The translations under genes were made by a program, and so were the position numbers. From Clostridiaceae bacterium (GTDB lineage Bacteria; Bacillota; Clostridia; Clostridiales; Clostridiaceae): DNA of 64,000 nt. The notes below the pieces were generated by a model. The model saw only the letters and a program-made list of their open reading frames with translations, searched no databases and was not told the DNA's origin. Location: contig CABIZX010000001.1 in assembly GCA_902363375.1 (NCBI GenBank), positions 1,426,001 through 1,490,000 on the forward strand, in the 5' to 3' direction. This document shows, piece by piece, positions 42,911 to 50,871 of this stretch (the stretch's first letter is position 1; each line of letters begins with the position of its first letter).

Positions 42911-44380
42911 ATGAAAACAGTAAATGAGACAATAAAAAAAACTTATGGAAATTATCCTGAAAAAATTCTTCAATTTGGTGAAGGTAATTTTTTAAGAGCC
43001 TTTACTGATTGGATGATTGATAAAGCAAATAGAGCTAGTTTATATAAAGGGAGCATTGTTCTATGTCAACCTATTGCTTCTGGATTATCAAATATGATAA
43101 ATTCTCAGGATGGAGTTTATACTTTGGCAATGAGAGGAATTGAAAATGGTGAACCTATAGAAAAAATTGAACAAATTACTTCTGTTTCAAGATGTATTAA
43201 CCCTTATGAAGATTACGAAGCTCTACTTGAAGTTGCAAGAAGTGTTGACCTTGAAGTTGTCATTTCCAATACTACTGAAGCTGGTATCAGCTATAAGGCT
43301 GGGGATAAATTAGCCGATGCTCCACCATCTTCATTCCCTGGAAAAGTAACTGCCCTATTATATGAGAGATATAAAGCATTTAATGGTGATAAGGATAGAG
43401 GTTTACTATTCCTTCCTGTAGAGTTAATTGATAATAATGGTGCTGAACTAAAAAGAATTGTACTACAATATGCTAAAGAGTGGAATTTAGGTGAAGACTT
43501 TATTACTTGGATTGAAGAAGCTAATAAATTTACTAGTACTTTAGTAGACAGAATAGTTACAGGTTATCCTAAGGATCAAATAGATTACTTCGAAGAAAAA
43601 TTAGGTTACAAAGATAATATAATAGTAACAAGCGAATTATTTAATCTTTGGGTAATTGAAGGTAAGAAGGAATGGTCTGAAATTTTACCTATTCATAAAA
43701 CTGATGCAAACGTTATTTGGACTGATGATGTAAAACCTTATAAGAAAAGAAAAGTTCGTATTTTAAATGGTGCTCATACATCCACAGTGCTAGCAGCTTA
43801 TCTTGCAGGCCATAATATAGTTCGAGATTTTATGAATGATGAAGTATTTAAAAGTTTCCTAGATAAAGTGGTTTATGAAGAAGTAATTCCTACCTTAGAT
43901 TTACCAAAAGAAGAATTAGAATCCTTTGCCAAAGCAGTTTCAGATCGTTTTGCAAATCCATACATAGATCATAAATTGCTTGATATTTCATTAAATTCTT
44001 GCTCTAAATTTAATACAAGATGTATGCCATCACTTCTTGGATATATATCTGAAAAAAGTGAGATTCCTAAGTATTTATCCTTCGCTTTAGCTTCATTTAT
44101 TAAATTCTATGAAGGTAAAATGATAGACGGCTCTTATATTGGAAAACGTCTAGATGGAACTGAGTATGAAATTAAAGATTCTTCAGAAGTACTTTCATTC
44201 TTTAATGAAGTATGGAATAAAAAAGACCCTTCTTATGTAGCAAAAAGTGTTCTATCAAATTCAGATTTATGGAGTGGTAAAGATTTAACTCAAGTATCTG
44301 GACTTGAAAATGCTGTTGTTGAATATTTAAAGGCTATGGAAACAGAAAACATAAGAGATCTAATAAAGAAGATAATATAG
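42911..44380 (+). CDS. uxaB: tagaturonate reductase
   Basis: This 489-residue NAD-dependent polyol/aldonate dehydrogenase of the mannitol dehydrogenase family matches UxaB length. Landmarks are ILQFGEGNFLRAFTDWMID at the N-terminus, VISNTTEAGISY, DRIVTGYP and the catalytic region KVRILNGAHTSTVLAAYLAG with KVVYEEVIPTL. It reduces D-tagaturonate to D-altronate in the hexuronate pathway. GTGGAGG precedes the ATG; uxaA follows after 19 bases. Confidence 0.9.
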   Translation: MKTVNETIKKTYGNYPEKILQFGEGNFLRAFTDWMIDKANRASLYKGSIVLCQPIASGLSNMINSQDGVYTLAMRGIENGEPIEKIEQITSVSRCINPYEDYEALLEVARSVDLEVVISNTTEAGISYKAGDKLADAPPSSFPGKVTALLYERYKAFNGDKDRGLLFLPVELIDNNGAELKRIVLQYAKEWNLGEDFITWIEEANKFTSTLVDRIVTGYPKDQIDYFEEKLGYKDNIIVTSELFNLWVIEGKKEWSEILPIHKTDANVIWTDDVKPYKKRKVRILNGAHTSTVLAAYLAGHNIVRDFMNDEVFKSFLDKVVYEEVIPTLDLPKEELESFAKAVSDRFANPYIDHKLLDISLNSCSKFNTRCMPSLLGYISEKSEIPKYLSFALASFIKFYEGKMIDGSYIGKRLDGTEYEIKDSSEVLSFFNEVWNKKDPSYVAKSVLSNSDLWSGKDLTQVSGLENAVVEYLKAMETENIRDLIKKII

Positions 44381-44399
44381 TAAATTTAAGGAGATAATT

Positions 44400-45902
44400 A
44401 TGGAAGAAAACAAAAATTTAATTATAATATCCAATAATGACAATGTAGCTGTAGCCTTAAGAGATTTAAAGACAGGTGAGACCTTTACTATTAATGGAAT
44501 TACAATTACTCTATTAGATGATATTCCTTTTGGCCATAAAGTTGCTCTTAATGACATTTCTGAATGTGAGAATATAATAAAATACGGCCAACCTATTGGT
44601 CATGCTAAATGCTTAATAAAGAGAGGCCAACATATTCATGTTCACAATTTAAAGACTAATCTAGATGGAGTTTTAGAATATGAATATAAAATAAATAATA
44701 AAGTATTATCAAAGTTTAATACTAAGAAAGAAGCCTATTTTGATGGATATGTAAGAGCCAATGGAAAAGTAGGTATTCGTAATGAAATATGGATTATTCC
44801 TACTGTTGGATGTGTAAACACAACTGCAAAACTTTTAGAAAAGACTGCTAATGAAAAATATGGTGATAAAATTGATGGTGTTTTTGCATACACTCATAAT
44901 ATGGGTTGTAGTCAATTAGGTACAGATCACGAAACAACTCAGCATATCTTAAAAGGATTAATAAATAATCCTAATGCCGGTGCCGTTTTAGTTTTAAGTC
45001 TAGGATGTGAAAATAATAATTTAGATAACTTTAAACCAATTCTTGGTGATATAGATCCTAATCGTGTAAAGTTTCTTGTAACTCAGGACGTAGAAGATGA
45101 ATATGAAGCTGGTATGCAGCTTTTAGATGAATTATTTGAATATGCTTCTTCAATGAAACGTGAAAAGGTATCTTGTGAACACCTAGTTCTTGGGTTTAAA
45201 TGCGGGGGTTCCGATGCATTCTCTGGTATAACAGCAAATGCTCTATGTGGTCGTATTAATGATACTCTTGTATCTCACGGCGGAAGTACAATTTTAACTG
45301 AAGTTCCAGAAATGTTTGGTGCTGAAACTTTATTAATGGAAAGGGCTGTAACTGAAGAAGTCTTTAATGAAACTGTAAACCTAATCAATAACTTCAAAGG
45401 ATATTTCACAAAGTATAACCAAACAATTTATGAAAACCCATCACCTGGAAATAAAAAAGGAGGTATCTCTTCTTTAGAAGAAAAATCTCTTGGATGTACC
45501 CAAAAAGGTGGAGAAGCCCCTGTAGTAGGTGTTTTAAATTATGGTGATGCCGTAGAAAAAAAAGGTCTTAACCTTTTAATTGGTCCTGGTAATGACCAAG
45601 TTTCTTGTACAAACCTAGTGGCTAGTGGTGCCCAAATGGTACTTTTTACTACAGGTCGCGGAAATCCTTTTGGTTCACCTGTTCCTACAGTTAAAATATC
45701 TTCTAATACTAATTTATATAACCGTAAAAAACACTGGATTGATTATAATGCAGGTCAATTACTAGACGGAAAAACCTTTGATGAATTAACTAATGACTTT
45801 TTCCAATATCTTTTAGATGTAGCTTCTGGAAAAATAAAAACTCGTAATGAAGAATATGGATATAAAGAAATATCCATATTTAGAGATGGAGTAATCCTAT
45901 AA
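44400..45902 (+). CDS. uxaA: altronate dehydratase
   Basis: This 500-residue protein has the N-terminal SAF domain (about 10-95; GHKVALNDI, IGHAKCLIKRGQHIHVHN) and the large C-terminal dehydratase domain, with FDGYVRANGKVGIRNE, THNMGCSQLG, LGCENNNLD, LGFKCGGSDAFSG and FTTGRGNPFGSPVPTVKI. Conserved cysteines and histidines bind iron or manganese. It converts D-altronate to 2-keto-3-deoxygluconate. The kinase and aldolase of the next steps are not in this window. Confidence 0.93.
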   Translation: MEENKNLIIISNNDNVAVALRDLKTGETFTINGITITLLDDIPFGHKVALNDISECENIIKYGQPIGHAKCLIKRGQHIHVHNLKTNLDGVLEYEYKINNKVLSKFNTKKEAYFDGYVRANGKVGIRNEIWIIPTVGCVNTTAKLLEKTANEKYGDKIDGVFAYTHNMGCSQLGTDHETTQHILKGLINNPNAGAVLVLSLGCENNNLDNFKPILGDIDPNRVKFLVTQDVEDEYEAGMQLLDELFEYASSMKREKVSCEHLVLGFKCGGSDAFSGITANALCGRINDTLVSHGGSTILTEVPEMFGAETLLMERAVTEEVFNETVNLINNFKGYFTKYNQTIYENPSPGNKKGGISSLEEKSLGCTQKGGEAPVVGVLNYGDAVEKKGLNLLIGPGNDQVSCTNLVASGAQMVLFTTGRGNPFGSPVPTVKISSNTNLYNRKKHWIDYNAGQLLDGKTFDELTNDFFQYLLDVASGKIKTRNEEYGYKEISIFRDGVIL

Positions 45903-46075
45903 GAAAATTTATTAAGATACTCGTCATAAGTTTTAATTAAAGTAAAAGTATATTTTATAATTCTAGAAAGTATGAAACTTTTTATGTAAATGCTTTCTAC
46001 AGTAAAAATTTTAAAGGTATGGAGATCATGTATTGACTTCCATACCTTAATTTTAATATTATATTTTATAATTAC
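45903..46075 (+). terminator. trailer with two hairpins after uxaA
   Basis: AAGGTATGGA (46014-46023) pairs with 46039-46048 and is followed by AATTTTAATATT, a likely terminator. A weaker TAGAAAG...CTTTCTA hairpin lies at about 45964-45999. The rest of the gap is AT-rich with no gene. Confidence 0.65.
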
Positions 46076-46150
46076 CTATTTCTGTTGATACTGATTAAAC
46101 ATTTCCACTAGCTCTGGATCAAACATATAAATAATAACGGGTGTATACAT
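46076..46150 (-). pseudogene. possible 24-residue ORF or gene remnant
   Basis: ATG 46148-46150 opens MYTPVIIYMFDPELVEMFNQYQQK with a weak AAAGAGG 12 bases before it. FDPELVEMF recalls the C-terminal end of HD-GYP phosphodiesterase domains, so it may be a relic. The stretch is too short to be certain. Confidence 0.3.
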
Positions 46151-46215
46151 AGTTAATAAAGTCCTCTTTCCATATAAACTATAATGCATCCTTTATTTAA
46201 ATTTTATATTATAAA

Positions 46216-47274
46216 CTAATTAAACACATTTCCTCCAAGTTTCCAAAGGCTAACTCCATATCCATTGTCATTTATAATCTTCATCCAAGAACCTAAAGTA
46301 TTTTTGTCTGCATACCAGACTTCATGATTAACTCCCGCTTTATCTGTATATTTAAATACTAAACAATTGCTTTCGTCATCTCGTATTTCTTCTGCACTAT
46401 AATCTTTTACTAACTCTTTAGCTTCCCTTTCAGATAATGAAGTTACTTTTCCATCAGAAGCCCAATTAAACCCACCTGTAGCAATAGCAAAACTTTTATT
46501 TCCAGGTACTGTTTCCATTTTATTTATTAATTCATTTATAAATTTAGGATTCGCCTTTTCTCCTGGTTCACTGAAACCACCATGAAGATTATAGCACATC
46601 ATTACATAGGTTGGTCCTTCTACAAACTCTAGCTTATCAAAAGGTGTATTAGGTTCTAACACTACTTTTACTTTAAATCCACTTTCCTTAGCTGCATTAT
46701 ATAGTTCCTTAATAAACAACAAATACTTATTCCATAGCTCCATGTCATCTTTTATTTGTTCATAGTCAATCTCTATACCATGAAAATTATATTTAGATGC
46801 TAAAGTTATGATATCTTTGATATGATTGCTCCTAGAACTAGAGTCACTTAACACTTCTTTTAATAACTCTGTATCCTTTAGTGAAGAAGTACCATCACTA
46901 TTTGTCTTATCATTAACAATAGTTAAGTATTTAATATACTCCTTATCCCTTGTTTTATTATAATAATTTATTAGCTCCTCTGGTATGATTAATTCATTAT
47001 CAGAATTAAAGTATGCTGCAAAATATGATACTTCTTTTAATTCATTATTTAAAGCATCAATTTCTCCTTGAACATTTAAGTCCCAATAAGCAATCCAGGC
47101 TGACAGACTATCAATGTCTTCATCAAAAATTTCATAATCTTTACTACTAGTGACTTCTTTATTTTGAGATTCATTACTTTCAGTAGTATTCTTTTTTCTT
47201 ATACATCCATTTAAAGTCATAATTATCACTAATGCTATAATAAAAATTCCAATGATTTTCATCCTATTATTCAT
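46216..47274 (-). CDS. GH18-like glycoside hydrolase lipoprotein
   Basis: This 352-residue protein has a lipobox LNGC (about Cys 24), so it would be anchored outside the membrane. Its GH18 signature is FHGIEIDYEQIK (about 160-171), keeping the acid glutamate of DxxDxDxE but with Glu in place of the central Asp. MMCYNLHG and GVSLWKLGG are further GH18/YaaH-like landmarks. GH18 enzymes cut beta-linked N-acetylglucosamine polymers by substrate-assisted catalysis. As last gene of the NodB/NodC-like operon it probably trims or releases the secreted polymer. Confidence 0.83.
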   Translation of the reverse strand: MNNRMKIIGIFIIALVIIMTLNGCIRKKNTTESNESQNKEVTSSKDYEIFDEDIDSLSAWIAYWDLNVQGEIDALNNELKEVSYFAAYFNSDNELIIPEELINYYNKTRDKEYIKYLTIVNDKTNSDGTSSLKDTELLKEVLSDSSSRSNHIKDIITLASKYNFHGIEIDYEQIKDDMELWNKYLLFIKELYNAAKESGFKVKVVLEPNTPFDKLEFVEGPTYVMMCYNLHGGFSEPGEKANPKFINELINKMETVPGNKSFAIATGGFNWASDGKVTSLSEREAKELVKDYSAEEIRDDESNCLVFKYTDKAGVNHEVWYADKNTLGSWMKIINDNGYGVSLWKLGGNVFN

Positions 47275-47291
47275 TTAACACCTCTAGTAAT

Positions 47292-48974
47292 CTATAAATA
47301 TTTAATAAACCAATCTACTACCTTAGTAAATGAATTTTTTATGGAATAAATTGTTTTATCAATTCCTTTTAAAGAACTATCATATAATTCATTATCATTA
47401 AGATCAGTTATCTTAAGCTTCTGAAATACTCCATCATATACATCATCAGCAATATTTCTTTGACTATATCCATATTCTCCCCAGGCTGACTCTAAATAGA
47501 TACTTCCCTGCTTTAAATTATTTACTTTCAATTCATTAACAATATTATTGTCATCTAAATCTATACTAATTTTATCACCTTTTAAAATTATATCAAGTTT
47601 TCTGTTTCCAGCATCTTTTATATCAAACTTCTCTTCACCATTTTTACTTAAGTCTAAAGAAAATATAGGGTTAGCTTTATCTTCAGAAATATCTAGAACA
47701 TTAAGCACATTATTCATAAGTTGAATGCATATACTACTGCTCTGATCTGCATTAGATCTTAAATAAATACTCTGAGATCCAATAACATTTCCTTTAAGTG
47801 TTGTTGATACTTTAATATCTTTATAATCTTCACTATCTAATAGTTTAAGCATTCCCTTTCCTTCTGGTAATGATGTTAATATTATTGTATCGTCTTTAAA
47901 CTCAGCTTTTCCAGCTATTTCTTTAAACTTACTTGCCTTGTCCTTATCTCCAACTTCAAATTTAATATCCGCTTTAGTATCATCCCATATTCTCATTAAT
48001 AAATGGTTAGTTGACCAATAAGACTGAGGTTGAATTCTAGTTAAATCATAAATAGAACTTTTTCTAGAGTTTAAAGAATATCCTTCCCTATTAAAGTTCA
48101 TATTAAATAACTCTTTTATCCATTTACTATTCACATCACTCACTTTATCATTAGTACCAAACTTTCCTGTATTTGAGTGCATCAAAGCATATAGCTTAGG
48201 TACTTGATTAATTTTCTCATTATACACTTTAGCTAAAGACTCATAATCATTATCAATACGCTGCTTCATTTCTTCATAGGATTCTTTAGGAATATTATGT
48301 TCATCCCTTATATAATCCATTAAATAATGATTATATTCTCTATCTACTTTAGAGGCAATTTTTGCAAACTCTATTGAGTTTAGTCTCCCTAAATAATTTG
48401 ATTCTCTATCAAATACATTTATATATTCAAGCCTATACCCATTTGTCCCTAACTCCCAATAGGAACTATCAACTAATTCTAATAAATCCTTTGAGCTTAA
48501 AAATTTTGAGTCTTTCTTCGTAAATTTATCAGCATAAGTCAACATAGTCGCTTTTAAGTTGTATTCTTCAATAATCTTTTGAGAAAATATTGCTGTATCT
48601 CTTCTGCCATCTTCAAATAGTAAAAATAATGATTTAGGAGGTAATGTCTTTCCATTTAAATAATAATCCATAATATCACTTTGAGTAATGGTTACATACC
48701 CATTATCTTTTAATGCCTTAAGTTGTTTATCTAGATTTTCTGTACTCATTAAAGTATCAGTACCTGTTCGATCTACACCAAAGTATGATACTGCAATAAA
48801 TCCATTATCTTGACTATTATCAATCTTTGAAGAATTATAGGGCTCATATTCAGAGAATGAAAATAAAGCTTTCACAGTAATTATTAATAATAAAATTAAT
48901 ATAAACCCCTGTAATATACTTCTTATTATCTTAATTTTATCCTTTCTTTTAGGAGAAAAAGTATCACTTTGCAT
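47292..48974 (-). CDS. NodB/PgaB-like deacetylase-domain protein with C-terminal beta-rich region
   Basis: This 560-residue protein has one N-terminal signal-anchor helix (about 15-38). A PgaB-like deacetylase fold follows: LDKQLKALKDNGYVTITQSDI, then LFLLFEDGRRDTAIF where canonical TFDDG reads FEDG. Metal-binding His motifs are not obvious, so activity is doubtful. Residues about 330-540 look like a beta-sandwich carbohydrate-binding or laminin-G-like region (GKGMLKLLDSEDYKDIKV, SIYLRSNADQSSSICIQ). Its start overlaps the synthase gene by 11 bases. It probably guides or modifies the polymer at the membrane surface. Confidence 0.75.
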   Translation of the reverse strand: MQSDTFSPKRKDKIKIIRSILQGFILILLLIITVKALFSFSEYEPYNSSKIDNSQDNGFIAVSYFGVDRTGTDTLMSTENLDKQLKALKDNGYVTITQSDIMDYYLNGKTLPPKSLFLLFEDGRRDTAIFSQKIIEEYNLKATMLTYADKFTKKDSKFLSSKDLLELVDSSYWELGTNGYRLEYINVFDRESNYLGRLNSIEFAKIASKVDREYNHYLMDYIRDEHNIPKESYEEMKQRIDNDYESLAKVYNEKINQVPKLYALMHSNTGKFGTNDKVSDVNSKWIKELFNMNFNREGYSLNSRKSSIYDLTRIQPQSYWSTNHLLMRIWDDTKADIKFEVGDKDKASKFKEIAGKAEFKDDTIILTSLPEGKGMLKLLDSEDYKDIKVSTTLKGNVIGSQSIYLRSNADQSSSICIQLMNNVLNVLDISEDKANPIFSLDLSKNGEEKFDIKDAGNRKLDIILKGDKISIDLDDNNIVNELKVNNLKQGSIYLESAWGEYGYSQRNIADDVYDGVFQKLKITDLNDNELYDSSLKGIDKTIYSIKNSFTKVVDWFIKYL

Positions 48975-50829
48975 GCTTATCCCTCCTCTTTTTTCTCATA
49001 CTTGCCGCTAATCGTTCTTCTTTTTTTCTTTGTGCTTCTATATCACTTGGTGTCATTCTTGTACCCCAAGTAGACTTCCAAAAGGTCACCCAAGCAATAG
49101 GCATTTGCCAAAGCAGTACAGCCTCGTAATAAATACAAAATAGCATTCCAAAAATCCAGGTTGTACTTTTTCTAAGAAACATTTGTGCAAAACTCATAAG
49201 TAAAGCCATCATTAATATTCCTACTAGAAAGGTAGTCGGAAATACACCATGGATAATTGGAACATAAATTAAGTTATATGTAACAACTATTGGAGCTGCA
49301 ATAGGAACTATCACTCCCATATAAAAGAATACAGCCATAAAGGGCTCCTTCTTTACCATAAATTTACCTGCAATTATTGATTCTCTGAGCCATGAACGCT
49401 TCCACCTCATCTGCTGCTTAAGAAAAACTTTATATTTATTAGGTACAATAGTAGAGCAAACTGCAGTATCTTGGTAGCTAGTACGATGATTCTTTAATAC
49501 AAAATTAGTCATGGCACGATCATCTCCAAAGGTTGCTTTTTGTCCCAAAAAAGTTTGATTTAGCCAAGCGTCCATATTATCTAAAATTATTTGCTTTTTA
49601 TAACAAGACAATGGTCCTGATAGACATGTCACAGCATCAAAATATGCCTCTGCTGCCTTCATAATTCTAAAGGCTATATAATAACGTACAGATTGCATCT
49701 TAGTTAATACATTGGTATATGTATTTGCCACATCAGTTCTTCCTGATACCCCTCCCATTTTAGGATCTTTAAAGGGTTGAACTAAATTTCTTATAGCAAA
49801 AGGATCTAAAAAACTATCTGAATCAACAAATACAACTAAATCATGTTTAGCTTCCTTAACTCCTCTGCTAAGCGCATCTCTTTTACCCAGGTTTTCTTCT
49901 TGGACAAAATATTTCAATCTCTGCTTTATATCAAATCTATCTGCCTCTTTATTTAACTTATCAATAGCATTTCTAATTTTTTCTACAGACCTATCATTAG
50001 AGCAATCATCTACTACTATAACTTCAAGTTTATCTATAGGATAATCTTGATTAATACAACTTAAAATTGTCCTTTCAATCCATTCTTCTTCATTAAAACA
50101 CGGAATAATAATCGTTACTCCAGGTGTATAATTCATATCTATTGGCATAGGTTTGTATAGCATTCCAAATATATATCTACTAAGTAAAAACACAGCAGCA
50201 ATAATACTATACAAATATATCCATTTATTAAATCTAAAATATATAACACTTTCTGCACGCATTAATACAATAAATAATGTAATAAGTAATAGAAAAAAAC
50301 TAGAAATAGCTAGTACATATCTATCTTTCTTCCTACTAGAATATTGAGATAAGGTTTCTTCAAACTCTATTCCACAAAGTATAAGCCCTTCTTTTGAGAC
50401 AGCCTCTCTAACTTTCTTTCCATATGTTTTAACTTGCATTTCATAACCTTCTGGCATAGAACCAGGTAATATTTTAAACTCCAATTTTATTTTTTTAGCA
50501 TTATTTATCATATTTAATTGTTCTTTATCTGTTAGTTCTAATAAAATCCCGGTAGTAGAAATATCTGAGGATTTAACTTTAAACTTACTACTCTTCTTCT
50601 TGTTTTTACATGTAACTTTTACTTCAGCTTGCATTACATATCTTATTCCAGCATTTCTACTCATAATAAAGGCTTTAGGATCTCCATTGTATTCCTCTAA
50701 CACTTGCTGTCCTCTACGGTCAATATTGTTTCTTATCTCTTCCTTATCCGGTACATTGGATAATATTCGCCTATCACTTCGGGGTTTTAAAAGAATATCT
50801 TGGATTCTATCTTTAGTAGCTTTCTTCAT
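48964..50829 (-). CDS. processive GT2 polysaccharide synthase with N-terminal PilZ domain (NodC/HasA-like)
   Basis: Residues about 55-155 of this 621-residue protein form a PilZ c-di-GMP-binding domain (DISTTGILLEL is the DxSxxG part). Two helices follow, then a GT2 domain (about 235-480) with VVDDCSNDRS, VFVDSDS, TFGDDRAMTNF and QQMRWKRSWLRES (QxxRW), then helices to the C-terminus. GDDRxxTN plus the VPNKYKVFLKQQMRWKRS block is close to NodC and hyaluronan synthases, pointing to an N-acetylhexosamine-containing polymer. Fused PilZ suggests direct activation by c-di-GMP. NodB-like genes lie on both sides. Confidence 0.88.
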   Translation of the reverse strand: MKKATKDRIQDILLKPRSDRRILSNVPDKEEIRNNIDRRGQQVLEEYNGDPKAFIMSRNAGIRYVMQAEVKVTCKNKKKSSKFKVKSSDISTTGILLELTDKEQLNMINNAKKIKLEFKILPGSMPEGYEMQVKTYGKKVREAVSKEGLILCGIEFEETLSQYSSRKKDRYVLAISSFFLLLITLFIVLMRAESVIYFRFNKWIYLYSIIAAVFLLSRYIFGMLYKPMPIDMNYTPGVTIIIPCFNEEEWIERTILSCINQDYPIDKLEVIVVDDCSNDRSVEKIRNAIDKLNKEADRFDIKQRLKYFVQEENLGKRDALSRGVKEAKHDLVVFVDSDSFLDPFAIRNLVQPFKDPKMGGVSGRTDVANTYTNVLTKMQSVRYYIAFRIMKAAEAYFDAVTCLSGPLSCYKKQIILDNMDAWLNQTFLGQKATFGDDRAMTNFVLKNHRTSYQDTAVCSTIVPNKYKVFLKQQMRWKRSWLRESIIAGKFMVKKEPFMAVFFYMGVIVPIAAPIVVTYNLIYVPIIHGVFPTTFLVGILMMALLMSFAQMFLRKSTTWIFGMLFCIYYEAVLLWQMPIAWVTFWKSTWGTRMTPSDIEAQRKKEERLAASMRKKRRDKHAK

Positions 50830-50871
50830 CTTCTTTTAAACTCCTTTTAAAATATTATAAACTTTATAAAT

